From CBCYMI01 sp965183855 (GTDB lineage Bacteria; Pseudomonadota; Alphaproteobacteria; Caulobacterales; Maricaulaceae): a DNA stretch of 32,309 bases. The stretch lies in NCBI GenBank assembly GCA_965183855.1, contig CBCYMI010000025.1:1-32309 (forward strand). The letters run 5' to 3'. Below are positions 11,106 through 22,171 of this stretch, one piece after another. Positions within the stretch are counted from its first letter, which is position 1. The number at the start of each line of letters is the position of its first letter. The notes beneath the pieces are model-generated. The model had not been told where the DNA came from. It saw only the letters and a program-made list of their open reading frames with translations, and did not search any database. The position numbers and the translations under genes were made by a program.

Positions 11106-11397
11106 AGTTTTAATATTAAGCTAATGTACTTTTAATACAGCTTTTATTAAATAGACCTTATACGAAAAGTCTGATTGCTTTTTTTAAGCATATCATTCTT
11201 TGAATATATTCTATGTCGTCGTCTTCGTTTCTCTTCCATCCCTTGTCATAGGAGATCTCAGTGAATTCAGCCAAGATTGATAGAACTGTTAAATTCTTAA
11301 GTTTTTCATTGATCTTTGAATGCTTGGCGAACCAAAAAAACACGTTTTTTACGTTAATGTCTTGAGTATTGGTGCTGAGTGTTTGCTTATATATTCA

Positions 11398-11474
<77 letters not shown>

Positions 11475-11735
11475 TAAATTCAGGAGCGTTATTATCAGGT
11501 TGAAGTTTTATGGTAGCGTTAGAGATTGCTAAAGAAAAAAAATGCAAGAAAAAGGTTTGTTTTTTGATGCTGTTTGACAAATAGATTGGACTGATTCAGG
11601 CTTAGAATAGAATACAAAGCGTGTGGGCAATAAGATAGGTAAAGCCAGGTGCTTGATTTATATTTGATTTTAGCTATCTCAGAAATTAATTATGTATTTT
11701 TCTATATTTATTTCATAGTAATAAGCATACTAATC

Positions 11736-11811
11736 GGGGCCGTAGCTCAATTGGGAGAGCGCCTGCTTTGCAAGCAGGAGGTCGTCGGTTCGATCCCGTC
11801 CGGCTCCACCA
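11736..11811 (+). tRNA. tRNA-Ala (TGC anticodon)
   Basis: A 76-nt cloverleaf with encoded CCA. The acceptor arms GGGGCCG and CGGCTCC pair, with one G-U. The anticodon loop CTTTGCAAG region gives anticodon TGC, and the T arm contains GGTTCGATCC. It is the second spacer tRNA, 261 bases after tRNA-Ile. Confidence 0.97.
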
Positions 11812-11845
11812 TATATGCCGAGCAGTTTGCTTTAATCATATAAGT

Positions 11846-11914
11846 GTGGATCTATAAGTGTTGGGCAAAAATGAGTACAAAGTGGATCTATAAGTGTTGG
11901 ACAAAAATGAGTAC
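11846..11914. repeat. 33-bp tandem duplication next to tRNA-Ala
   Basis: Two copies, 11846-11878 and 11882-11914, start with GTGGATCTATAAGTGTTGG and end with AAAAATGAGTAC. They are separated by three A residues and differ at a single base. The TGTTGG...TGAGTAC pattern is reminiscent of repeated insertion-sequence ends, but no transposase lies here. Confidence 0.85.
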
Positions 11915-12360
11915 GCGATTTTGATGTATTTAACTGCTTTTTTGAGCGAATATTGACTGTATTTGTTTAGCTGATGAATGGTTTTTTTATAATCTGGTTA
12001 ACTGATCATGTTTCTTAAGCCTCATAAAAACAGTCTAAAAAAATTAAGGTGATCTAAATGCTATTAAAAATGGGTTAAGTGTGCAGGTAAGAGTTGTAAC
12101 GATCTTGAAATATCGTATAATACAATTTCCAAGCCTGGAAGCTTTTAATATAAAGCGAATAAATATAAAGCATGAAGGTATGCTTTATAAGCTTGTTTTA
12201 TGGGGTTTAGGTCTGGTTGAGATTTTATAGACAAGGTGAAGAAGGTAAAAGTTTACCTCTTTTTTAGAGGTAATTTAACATCGTAAATAACTCCGTTTGT
12301 CCGTTTGAGGACGAACTTCAGGTTTTAGTCTGACAAAATCCATAGCAATGGATCATAATG

Positions 12361-12386
12361 TATGATTTTCACTGCATATGGGTATT
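12361..12386 (+). ncRNA. 23S precursor processing stem, 5' arm
   Basis: These 26 bases can pair along their whole length with 15404-15429 after the 23S gene. Three positions are G-U wobble pairs and the rest are Watson-Crick. This is the expected RNase III processing stalk of the 23S precursor. Confidence 0.85.
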
Positions 12387-12529
12387 GTTGAGATCAAGCG
12401 TTTTAAGGGCGTCTGGTGGATGCCTTGGCGCGTGCAGGCGATGAAGGACGTAGCATGCTGCGATAAGCCACGGGGAACTGCAAGCAAGTTTTGATCCGTG
12501 GATTTCCGAATGGGAAAACCCATCTTTTC

Positions 12530-12784
12530 GGAGATTGGTGATTGTTTGTTCGTCTTGATATGGTAATCATTAAGTCGATATTCTGTAAGTCGATATTCTG
12601 TAAGTCGATATTGTGATCATTTATTTTGAATTTCAAGGATGAGAATGATGACTTTACCGTATCCGTCAATCATATTGAAAGTGTATTTTTAAGCCAAAGA
12701 GTTCTTTTTGAATGAATATTCATTAAGTCTATAATAAGCAAATTAATACGTGATATGAATGAAAAGATTTAACAATCAATCTCC
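12530..12784 (+). other. Intervening sequence in helix 9 of 23S rRNA
   Basis: The segment starting at GGAGATTG (12530) and the one ending in AATCTCC (12771-12784) can pair and close a stem about 250 bases long at the helix-9 position. Helix-9 insertions are known in many alphaproteobacteria and are removed by RNase III, leaving a fragmented 23S rRNA. The interior is AT-rich and contains a 15-bp triplication (12571-12615). Cleavage is inferred. Confidence 0.75.
12571..12615 (+). repeat. Three tandem 15-bp copies within the 23S insertion
   Basis: The unit TAAGTCGATATTCTG occurs at 12571-12585 and 12586-12600, and a third copy ending TTGTG lies at 12601-12615. This looks like slippage expansion in a segment free of ribosomal constraint. 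Confidence 0.9.
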
Positions 12785-13096
12785 AATCTTCGTGCAAGAT
12801 ATTTTATACTTGAATATATAGAGTATAAAAAGCAAACCTGGGGAACTGAAACATCTAAGTACCCAGAGGAATAGAAATCAAACGAGACTCCGTTAGTAGT
12901 GGCGAGCGAACGCGGATCAGGCCAGTGCTTTTTACAATCCAACTGAAATGATTTGGAAAAATCAGCGATAGAGGGTGATAGCCCCGTACAGGTTCAGAAA
13001 GTAGAAAGACTCGAGTAGGGCGGGACACGTGAAATCCTGTCTGAATATGGGGGGACCACCCTCCAAGCCTAAGTACTCGCACGTGACCGATAGTGA

Positions 13097-13130
<34 letters not shown>

Positions 13131-13689
13131 AACGAGGGGAGTGAAACAGTTCCTGAAACCGGACGCTTACAAGCAGTCGGAGCCTCCTTGCGAGGTGACG
13201 GCGTACCTTTTGTATAATGGGTCAGCGACTTTGTGTATTGAGCAAGCTTAAGCCGATAGGTGTAGGCGTAGCGAAAGCGAGTCTGAATAGGGCGATTTAG
13301 TTCGATGCATAAGACCCGAAACCGGGTGATCTAGCCATGGACAGGCTGAAGGCGTGGTAATGCGCGCTGAAGGGCCGAACCCACTAACGTTGAAAAGTTA
13401 GGGGATGAGCTGTGGCTAGGGGTGAAAGGCCAATCAAACCCGGAGATAGCTGGTTCTCCGCGAAATCTATTTAGGTAGAGCGTCATGTATAACTTTCGGG
13501 GGTAGAGCACTGGATAGGCTAGGGGGCCTCACCGGCTTACCAAACCTAACCAAACTCCGAATACCGAAAAGTTCAGCATGGCAGACACACTATGGGTGCT
13601 AAGGTCCATAGTGAAAAGGGAAACAGCCCTAATCGCCAGCTAAGGTCCCTAAGTAATGACTAAGTGTGAAAGGATGTAGAAATACCTAG

Positions 13690-13738
<49 letters not shown>

Positions 13739-14406
13739 CAGCTCACTGGTCAAGTGTTTCTGCGCCGAAAATGTAACGGGGCTTAAGTCATTCACCGAAG
13801 CTGCGAATCTGGATTATTCCAGGTGGTAGCGGAGCGTTCTGTTGCCAGTGAAGCTGTCTTGCGAGAGATGGTGGAGGCTACAGAAGTGAGAATGCTGACA
13901 TGAGTAGCGATAAAGAGGGTGAGAGACCCTCTCGCCGAAAGTCCAAGGTTTCCTGCGCAATGCTAATCAGCGCAGGCATAGCCGGCTCCTAAGGCGAGGC
14001 CGAAAGGCGTAGCCGATGGGAATCAGGTTAATATTCCTGAGCCTGCAGGTGGTGACGGATATCATAAATTGTCTGAACTTATCGGGATTGTTCAGGCGGT
14101 GAAGATGTCCCTGGAAATAGCCCCTGCATAAAGACCGTACCCCAAACCGACACAGGTGGACAGGTAGAGCATACTAAGGCGCTTGAGAGAACCGCATTGA
14201 AGGAACTCGGCAAATTACCTCCGTAACTTCGGAATAAGGAGGCCTCCTAGCCGGGCAACCAGCCAGGAGGGGCACAAACCAGGGGGTGGCGACTGTTTAT
14301 CAAAAACATAGGGCTCTGCGAAGTCGCAAGACGATGTATAGGGTCTGACGCCTGCCCAGTGCTGGAAGGTTAAGAGGAGATGTGCAAGCATTGAATTGAA
14401 GCCCCA

Positions 14407-14488
<82 letters not shown>

Positions 14489-14915
14489 CGACTTCCCCAC
14501 TGTCTCCAATGCGGACTCAGCGAAATTGAATTCCCCGTGAAGATGCGGGGTACCCGCGGTCAGACGGAAAGACCCCGTGAACCTTGACTACAACTTCGTA
14601 GTGGTATTAGTGAAAACATGTGTAGGATAGGCAGGAGACTTTGAAGCTGTAGCGCCAGTTGCAGTGGAGTCACCCTTGAAATACTGCCCTCGTTCTTATT
14701 GATATCTAACCGCAATCCGTGAAGCCGGATTCGGGACCCTGCGTGGTGGGTAGTTTGACTGGGGCGGTCGCCTCCCAAAGAGTAACGGAGGCGCGCAATG
14801 GTAGGCTCAGAGCGGACAGAAATCGCTCGTCGAGTGCAATGGCATAAGCCTGCCTGACTGCGAGACTGACAGGTCGAGCAGAGGCGAAAGCCGGTCATAG
14901 TGATCCGGTGGTCCC

Positions 14916-14971
<56 letters not shown>

Positions 14972-15000
14972 GACGCCCAAGAGTTCATATCGACGGCGTT

Positions 15001-15078
<78 letters not shown>

Positions 15079-15086
15079 TGGTACGT

Positions 15087-15120
<34 letters not shown>

Positions 15121-15156
15121 TCCTATCTGCCGTGGGTGTTGGAGACTTGAGAGGAT

Positions 15157-15187
<31 letters not shown>

Positions 15188-15403
15188 ATACCTCTGGTGG
15201 ATCTGTTGTCGCGCCAGCGGCAGTGCAGAGTAGCTATGTATGGAAAGGATAACCGCTGAAAGCATCTAAGCGGGAAACCTACCTCAAAACGAGGTCTCCC
15301 TTGAGAGCCGTGATAGACCATCACGTTGATAGGTTCGGTGTGGAAGCATAGCAATATGTGAAGCTAACGAATACTAATTGCTCGATAGGCTTGATCGTAA
15401 GAG

Positions 15404-15429
15404 AATACCCGTATGTGGTGAAAATCATA
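15404..15429 (+). ncRNA. 23S precursor processing stem, 3' arm
   Basis: It is the partner of 12361-12386. The two arms enclose the whole 23S gene. Confidence 0.85.
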
Positions 15430-15473
15430 TATTTTTTTAAGACTAAAACTGAAGTTTAAAAATCATTTGTGTT

Positions 15474-15591
15474 GATCTGGTGGTTATGGCGAGGGGGAAA
15501 CACCCGATCCCATTCCGAACTCGGTCGTTAAGTCCCTCAGCGCCGATGGTACTGCATCTTAAGGTGTGGGAGAGTAGGTCGCTGCCAGGTC
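15474..15591 (+). rRNA. rrf: 5S ribosomal RNA
   Basis: 118 nt. The terminal helix GATCTGG/CCAGGTC closes the molecule. The conserved CCCGATCCCATTCCGAACTCGG block lies at about 15503-15524, and GGGAGAGTAGGTC lies near the 3' end. It ends the rRNA operon; no tRNA-fMet follows. Confidence 0.96.
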
Positions 15592-16385
15592 TACACAGAT
15601 GATTTGACGGAGTTCTTTTTTCCTTTTAAAATTATATTTCTTTTTTAAAGAGCGTATAAAGCGTTAAAGATTATTTTTTTATCTAATAGATTTTTTGTAT
15701 TTCTAAAAAGCTAAGGAAAACCTTAATAAGAAAACCTCTTTTATATAATGGAGGTTTTACTAAAAATGTATAAAGCTTTCATCTAGAATAGATCATAATA
15801 TTATTAGATAAGTTAGAACTTTTTCTTAAACTATAGCCAGATTAACTTGACTTCATAACCAGATAATTCTGCTTTTATGTATATGAAACAAAAAAGAAAA
15901 ACAATTTTATTTTATGAGTTAAATGTGTGGCTCTCTCTTTAATTTCTTGGAGCTGTTCCAGATAGCTGAGATTTGTTATCTGAAATAATATGAGAAAGAG
16001 CAGGTTTTAAGCAAATCGGCACAAGATAAGATGATAGAATAGGTTATTGCGAACACGTTGCAGAATCTGTATATTGCAAGAGATCCGTCTACTATTTTCA
16101 ACGGTTTTGCAAAAGAATTTCCTTTCAAAGAGAGCATATAATGGATTTCTCAATTATATTCGTGTATTTTTGTCTTTCCAGTTTTTACCTCTTATATCAT
16201 CATTGGATTCCTGTTTTTTTTTAAATGATGAGAATATAATTTTAAGATTATTCCATAATAGAAACTTTAAAAATACTTCAAAAAATCTCTTCTATTAACC
16301 ATTACTCAGCTTTTTTCTGGAAATTTAGAAGAATTTATGTATACTATTTGTTGTTTAAGCTCTATTCTTGATGTGGTGGTTCCTT
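15592..16385. other. Long non-coding or decayed region after the rRNA operon
   Basis: About 790 bases without a supported gene. A hairpin with an 8-bp stem lies at 15731-15758. Between about 16030 and 16140, a frame reading ANTLQNLYIARDPSTIF looks protein-like and is closed by stop codons on both sides. It may be a remnant of a lost gene that I cannot identify. Confidence 0.5.
15731..15758. other. Hairpin downstream of the rRNA operon
   Basis: AAAACCTC (15731-15738) and GAGGTTTT (15751-15758) form a perfect stem with a 12-base AT loop. It has no T run after it, so a terminator role is possible but not clear. Confidence 0.4.
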
Positions 16386-16978
16386 ATGTTCAAAAGTAAA
16401 CTCTTACCTTTTATGCAATTACAATTTTACTCATAGGTAGCTTGTTTGATATTTTGTCTACGAAACTAGCAAGATCTTTTGGGTATTTTCATGAAGTTAA
16501 TATGTTTATAAATCCTGATAATATATTACAAATGCTTATGACAAGCCTAATTGTCTTGTCTCCTTTTATTATTATCAGTTTTTATCTATATAAAAAAGGA
16601 AATGAAGGTGTATATTTAAAACAAACATCTTTTATAAAACATTTTAAGAATATTTCAGATAAAAAACGCTATTATGGATTTTGGAAAAAAGAGAAAGAAA
16701 TACGTATTGAAATTCTGACAGAATTGAAACTCTCATTACTCATTTGTCTATTTTCGATTGGTCTACTTAGAATAATTATAGGAATTAGCAATTTATCTAT
16801 TCTGGTTTTTGGTGCAGGGTTGATGGATTTGATTAAAGCTTATATTCTTCCTGAAGCGAGTATTTATTCTGTTTATATGATTATTACTTTTTCTATATTA
16901 TTTATGCTATATCCGTTGGTTTATTATATTGCAAAACAGCAAATGTGTCTGGAGACTTATAAGCCTATAAAAGAATAA
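16386..16978 (+). pseudogene. Membrane protein, paralog 1, frameshifted near the start
   Basis: The long frame from 16442 to 16978 encodes a hydrophobic protein with about four membrane segments and no ATG start. The homologous start is ATG at 16386 (MFKSKLLPF), but after nine codons the reading frame is lost at a run of four T (16409-16412); a fifth T would restore continuous reading into FYAITILLIGSLFDILSTKL. The second paralog at 18104 has five T at this point. The restored protein would be about 197 aa, colinear with paralog 2 and roughly half identical to it. The D-x-x-S-T...G...E-x-N-M-F-I-N-P pattern faintly recalls the DUF5658 family; I would not assign a function. If the gene is intact in life, a TTG start at 16442 would be needed. 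Confidence 0.6.
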
Positions 16979-18103
16979 CTGAATTTTGACATAGGCTAAA
17001 GAATACTCATTATCTGGATCTTTCAAAGTAAAATTTGAGACTCTTGAATCATTTTAAAATTAAAATAATGGTTTCTAGCTTTATCGTATAGGTAGCAATA
17101 CTATAAAAAATTAAAGATAGGATTGTTAAGATAAACACAAAAATGTTAGATGAGAATTTCATCACAAAAGAAAACCTAACGAATAGAACTCTAAAAATGG
17201 ATCCTAAGAATGATATGTTTCCTATGATGCTCTCGATTAATTGTTTTTATATCTCCAATAATGAAGAGGTTTGGTTTAAATATGTTTGATTAATGAGATT
17301 GTTTCATACCTTATTGTTTTTAATTTAGAGATATTTTGTTCGGATTGCCAATAAATGATTTATATTCAGACCTGTTCCAGCTAAATACACGTTAAAAACG
17401 ATAAAGATGAGCATTATTTTACCATTTATTCTTTGTGAGATGAAGTTTTATAGAATTAAAATCCATTATTTTATACTTCTTTTTAATTAGAAAGAGTATG
17501 GTGTTTTGTTTTATAGCTTTAGCTATCTCACGGTCAATTGCTAGTCTTGTTACAACTAATCCTGCTTCTATTACAAAAGATCCAAATTATGCAATCCTTT
17601 ACAAACAAATCCTTATTAAACCTTAATTGATTTCATGATTTGTAAGCGTCTAATTGCGGTGTGGTCAGAAAGGATGATTTCCATACGCTTTCTTCTTATG
17701 AAAAAATAAAATTTAACTTAATATATATGCAATAAAGATCAGAAAAACAGCACTGAAGGATAAAAGAAATTTGTTATGAAATAAAGAATGTAATGATTAA
17801 TATAAGGGCATAAAATAAAAATATATTAATATTAAATATCATTATGCGCATCAAAATTAAAATGGTAAGAAATAGGTTAAGCAATATCATCCTATTTTTT
17901 TATATATTGCCTTTTCTAAATATTATTTTCCCTGTTTTATACGATAGTATGATAGGAAATTACTTATATATAAGCTTATTTTTTCTTAATTCAAAAAGTA
18001 TTTATATTTCTAAAATTGGATAATTATGAATAAATGATATAACATTTGATATAAGTATTTGCTTTATAGAAGGGTGTACATTTGTTTGAAGCAAGGGGGG
18101 TGT
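16979..18103. other. AT-rich region between the two membrane paralogs
   Basis: More than 1.1 kb without a convincing gene. Three short frames are visible: 17143-17289 plus (48 aa, starting MLDENFITKENLTNRTLKM), 17498-17626 plus (42 aa with a hydrophobic start, preceded by AGAAAGAG), and 17325-17414 minus (29 aa, starting MLIFIVFNVYLAGTGLN). They may be fragments of lost genes. I could not recognise any of them or find a third copy of the flanking paralogs. Confidence 0.45.
17498..17626 (+). CDS. Possible 42-aa peptide or gene fragment
   Basis: ATG preceded at four to ten bases by AGAAAGAG. The peptide starts with a hydrophobic stretch (MVFCFIALAIS) and then a polar part. It is too short to classify and could be a remnant. 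Confidence 0.2.
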   Translation: MVFCFIALAISRSIASLVTTNPASITKDPNYAILYKQILIKP

Positions 18104-18701
18104 ATGGTTTAAAAATAAGAGCCTGACTTTTTATGCAATTTTGATTTTATTGGCAGGTAGTTTAGTTGATATCGTTTCTACTAAGCTAGTGATTTCTTTA
18201 GGAATTGGAAAAGAAGCCAATATGTTTATAAATCCTCATAGTATTTTGCAAATGAGTCTTGTTACACGGGTTGTGTTTTCTCCTTTTTTGTTTGGGCTTT
18301 TTTATATGTATAGAAAAGGAGGTGAGGATTCTTATTTGAAGCAGACTTCTTTGCGGACTCATCTTAAAAATATTTTCTGTTTTAAACGCTATTCTAATTT
18401 CTGGAAAAAACCAGATCCTATCCGTTCTGAATTATTAACAGAATTCAAGCTTTGCCTGATTATTTCTCTGATTGCTATGGGCTTGATAAGGGCGATTATA
18501 GGAATCAGTAATTTGTGTGTTTTGTTTTTTAAAATAGGAATATTTTATCTAATAAAACAATACATCTTTCCTGACTTAAACGATTATCATGTATGGGTTG
18601 GGCTTATTGTTATTCTAATGATATCTCTATATCCTTTTATGTATCACATCTTAAACAAACAGGCTAGATTAAACTCTATTCCAGGTTTGAAAACTTCTTA
18701 A
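18104..18701 (+). pseudogene. Membrane protein, paralog 2, frameshifted at the start codon
   Basis: A strong Shine-Dalgarno (AAGGGGGG, 18093-18100) sits three bases before ATG at 18104, but that ATG reads Met-Val-stop. Removing one base from the GG/TTT after the ATG gives continuous reading MFKNKSLTFYAILILLAG and on through the long frame (18141-18701), matching paralog 1 residue by residue. The restored protein is about 198 aa with about four membrane helices. As sequenced, translation would need the TTG at 18141, which lacks a good ribosome-binding site. It overlaps the 3' end of dcd by 26 bases in convergent orientation. Function unknown. Confidence 0.6.
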
Positions 18702-19722
18702 AAACTTTGGATAATTTTAATCCCTGATATTGATAATGTGAGTTTGTATTTCCATACAAGGATGTTGGGTTTTCAATGAGCGTTTCATAGGATAAATGAG
18801 CAACGGGTTGTCCATCTTGCAATAGGAATGGGACATCTCTGCCCCGAATTTCCAAAACGGCTTTTGCTCCTTTTCTACCTTCTGAAGCCCTATGTGTTTG
18901 AGCCAAGCCAAAGCCAGGGTCAAAAAATCCTGCATAATGTGCTCTGAATTCGCCAATCTCAGGAGCAATTGGAATCATTTCGGCGGCTTCATTTTCATGA
19001 ATTTCTATTTTTTCTTTTGAAGCCAAGATATAAAATTCATCTGGATCAAGAATCAGTTTCTTTCCATCCGATTTCAGAATATCCCAATATTCATAAGGAT
19101 TATGACCGTTAACATGACTAAATTCAATTAAGCTGGAATGTCGCTTTGCTCGATAGCCAATAATCGAATTGGAAGATAAATCAGCACACAAGGTTAGTGT
19201 TTTATGTATCTGACGGTTTCCTTTCCTAAATCTAAGCTGACATAACCGATCATTCTTCTTAATCAGCACAGAAAATGTACGAGGAGATACTTCGGCATAT
19301 AAAGGACCATGATAACCTTCTTTAACATGATCAAAGGCTTCACAATAATCTGTAATAACACGCGTAAAAATATCTAGCCTTCCTGTTGAACTTTTAGGAT
19401 TAGCTGTTCCAGAAACTCCTTTTTGTAGGGCAAGAGATTCATCTAATGGGATTAAATAAGTTCCTCCTGTTTCTAATACGGCACCTTCTTCCAGATTCAT
19501 ACGATGCATAACAAGATTACTTTTGTTTAAGGCTTCTTCAATGCGATATTGTTTTCCAGGAAGAAAACTTGCACGAAGCCTATAGGCAATTTCACCTGAT
19601 TTTAAATCAAGGCTTGCTGGCTGGATTTGTTCTGGATAAAGCGTATTGGATTTGGAAGTAACATATTGATCTTTGATGAGATTTTTGATTCCTGAATCTG
19701 AAATGATTCCTGTTTTAAACAT
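18676..19722 (-). CDS. dcd: dCTP deaminase, long alphaproteobacterial form
   Basis: Deaminates dCTP to dUTP for thymidylate synthesis. The protein is the two-domain form of about 350 aa seen in alphaproteobacteria, roughly twice the length of the E. coli enzyme. Key segments are QPASLDLKSGEIAYRLRASF (near residues 34-53), PKSSTGRLDIFTRVITD and, in the C-terminal half, HYAGFFDPGFG. I prefer the ATG at 19722, which follows AAGGA at nine bases; an in-frame ATG at 19746 would add eight residues. No frameshift is seen. Its 3' end overlaps the convergent paralog 2. Confidence 0.9.
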   Translation of the reverse strand: MFKTGIISDSGIKNLIKDQYVTSKSNTLYPEQIQPASLDLKSGEIAYRLRASFLPGKQYRIEEALNKSNLVMHRMNLEEGAVLETGGTYLIPLDESLALQKGVSGTANPKSSTGRLDIFTRVITDYCEAFDHVKEGYHGPLYAEVSPRTFSVLIKKNDRLCQLRFRKGNRQIHKTLTLCADLSSNSIIGYRAKRHSSLIEFSHVNGHNPYEYWDILKSDGKKLILDPDEFYILASKEKIEIHENEAAEMIPIAPEIGEFRAHYAGFFDPGFGLAQTHRASEGRKGAKAVLEIRGRDVPFLLQDGQPVAHLSYETLIENPTSLYGNTNSHYQYQGLKLSKVFKKFSNLE

Positions 19723-19983
19723 GCCATTTAATCCTTGTATATACATAATCCTGATTTGTTTTTATATATAAAAAGACAGAGTAAAAGTAAAATCATTCAT
19801 TTTTACAAAATCCTGTCTTGTTTTTATATATGCTTCTATCTAAAATATCTGCATTTAATCTTAATCTTTTTTAAGGATAAAGATAGGATTGAATATAAAA
19901 ACAACGAAACGAGAACCTTGGTTGATTTATTTAAAATCATCATCGTTTAAGAAAACATTAGGGTTAGAAACGAAAAGAAAGAT

Positions 19984-21451
19984 ATGCCTGATATTAGAGC
20001 TGTTTTATTGATCATCGGTTTAATGTTGCTTGCTCTTGGGATTGCAATGTTTCCTCCAATGATCGTTGATATGGCCTATCATTCAGAAAGTAGCCATGTT
20101 TTCTTTATTTCTGCCTTGTTTACTATTTTTGTTGGTGCATCTATTGCCTGTCTGAATTGGGGAAAAGCTTCTACTCTTAGTTTAAGAGGAGCTCTTTTGA
20201 TTACAAGTGGTTCATGGCTTGTTCTTTCTTTCTTTGCTTCCTTGCCTTTTTTATTCAGATATCCGGAAATTGGGTTTACAAATGCTTTTTTTGAATCCAT
20301 GTCTGGATTGACAACAACGGGTTCAACAGTTCTAACTGGACTTGATGCAATGCCAAAGGGAATTCTGCTTTGGAGAGCTATTTTACAATGGATTGGAGGC
20401 ATTGGAATTGTTGTAACGGCAATTGCTATTTTACCAATGCTGAAAATTGGAGGAATGCAGCTATTTAGATTAGAGTCTTCAGATAATTCAGAAAAAATCC
20501 TGCCAAGAGCTCAGCAAATAGCAGGTTCAATTGCAATTGTTTATTGTGTGCTTACATTTGCTTGTGCTGTTAATTATATGATTGTTGGCATGAGTGGATT
20601 TGATGCAATCGCGCATGCAATGTCAACCATGTCTACAGGTGGATTTTCAACTTCTGACGGTTCGATCGGGAATTATATGAATCATGGGCTTGATATGGTT
20701 GCAAGCTTTTTTCATGATTCTTGCAGGATTACCTTTTGGTCTTTATTTGATGATGGTAAGAGGGCGTTATGACCGATTATGGAAAGATCCTCAAACGGGA
20801 GCCTATCTTGCACTTTTATTTTTCCTGATTTCTGGAATGTGTCTGTATTTCTTGATTTCAAAAACCATCTTTATAGAAAGAGGAACATCTTATGACATAG
20901 CTTTTCGCCATATTATATTTAATACAATCTCTGTTATTACTGGAACTGGATTTGCAACAGAAGATTATGGTCTTTGGGGAAATTTTCCAATGGCTGCCTT
21001 GTTTATTTTTATGTTTATTGGTGGATGTGCAGGTTCAACGGCGGGTTCAATTAAAATCTTCAGATATCAGGTGATTTTTGCTGTCCTTAAAGCTTATATT
21101 TACAAAATGGGAAGACCAAATGGTGTGATTGTTATGAGGTATGGAAATCAAACTCTTGACATCCAAACTGTGTTTTCTGTACTTAATTTTCTGTTTCTAT
21201 TTTTATTTTGTTTTTCTGTTGGGGCGCTTGCTTTATCTGTAATGGGGCTTGATCCATTAACCGCTTGGTCTGGAGCTGCAACAGCAATTGGGAATGTAGG
21301 AGCAGGATTAGGCCCTGTTATTGGACCTGCAACAACGTTTGCAAGCCTTCCAGGTGCAGCAAAATGGGTGCTGATTTTCCTAATGCTGATTGGCAGGCTG
21401 GAAATTATCACAGCGCTTGCGATTCTCACTCCACGCTTTTGGTTTAATTAA
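19984..21451 (+). pseudogene. trkH: TrkH-type potassium uptake protein, split by a one-base frameshift
   Basis: The two halves (19984-20772 and about 20684-21451) together form a full TrkH of about 488 aa. The four pore-loop/selectivity-filter segments are present: SGLTTTGSTVL, MSTMSTGGFSTSD, ISVITGTGFATED and AIGNVGAGLGPV. The break lies at a run of six T (20707-20712); with five T the text reads VASFFMILAGLPFGLYL without interruption. TrkH is the membrane subunit of a K+ (plus H+ or Na+) importer that works with cytosolic TrkA, which is not in this window. Everything else in both halves looks intact, so this is either a very recent mutation or an assembly error. Confidence 0.85.
20707..20712 (+). 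other. T6 run at the trkH frameshift
   Basis: Deleting one T merges the two trkH frames. Six T are present where five keep the frame. Confidence 0.8.
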
Positions 21452-22171
21452 TATCCTTATAAGAATAAATGGTATCATTCTGAATTAAAAATATAAACAC
21501 ATAACCTCTATGGCTTTGTGTTTATATCTTCTGGATATCTCTATTTTTATATAGATATATATCTTATGTTAAAATTAATCTAAAATCGTAAAGTTCTTTT
21601 TCTAAAGATAAAAGAATTCATATTCTAAAAAATGCTTTTTTCAAGAAAAAGATATTAGGATATGTCTAAATATATTTTATATTTGAACGATATTATTGGA
21701 TTACAAATAGTGTTTTGTTAGAAAAAAACAATTAAAATACATGTATTAGAAAAACATTAATCATAATGTTTTTATATAAACAGGAATGATTTTATACATT
21801 TCCTTTATGGTGATCCTTATTTGTAAAATTCAAGGTGAGGCATTTAGGTTGTTTGGTTTGTATTATAAAGACCCGAAACTTGATTTTTTATCTATTTAAA
21901 TAAAATAGAATATGTGTTTTTTATTCTAATAATAATTTCACTCTTTTTAACGATGATCTCTTTATGAAAATAAAATACATGCCTTTTAACCTTGTTCGTA
22001 TTATTTATGATATCGGATATCTTATTTGTTTATAGATTAAATTGATAGATTATTCATGTTTTTTAAAAAATAGAAAATACTGTATTATTCGAAAACTGTG
22101 ATTGAAGAATTTATGGAATTGCTTCTTTTACTATTTTTAGCATTTTATTTAACCCGAGTATTTATTATTTA
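21452..22171. other. Non-coding region between trkH and the globin remnant
   Basis: Very AT-rich. It contains a perfect 11-bp inverted repeat (21491-21501 with 21517-21527) just after trkH that may serve as a transcript end. A 37-codon frame at 21786-21899 (ending KDPKLDFLSI) looks mildly protein-like. No recognised gene. Confidence 0.5.
21491..21527 (+). terminator. Hairpin downstream of trkH
   Basis: ATATAAACACA and TGTGTTTATAT pair perfectly around a 15-base loop, 40 bases after the stop codon. The T run after the stem is weak (CTTCTGG), so termination is likely but not certain. Confidence 0.45.

Larger units (their letters stand above)
11812..12390. other. tRNA-Ala to 23S spacer
   Basis: This transcribed spacer contains a 33-bp tandem duplication (11846-11914), a small hairpin (12338-12353, ATCCAT/ATGGAT) and the 5' arm of the 23S processing stem (12361-12386). 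No gene is seen. Confidence 0.7.

Noticed and set aside
16047..16298. 83-aa frame after the rRNA operon
   Set aside because: TTG start without a ribosome-binding site; AT-driven composition rich in Phe, Leu and Ile; no family features.
16400..16442. Programmed -1 frameshifting in membrane paralog 1
   Set aside because: The site CCTTTTAT is not a canonical slippery heptamer and the paralog is not shifted at this point, so mutation or error is simpler.
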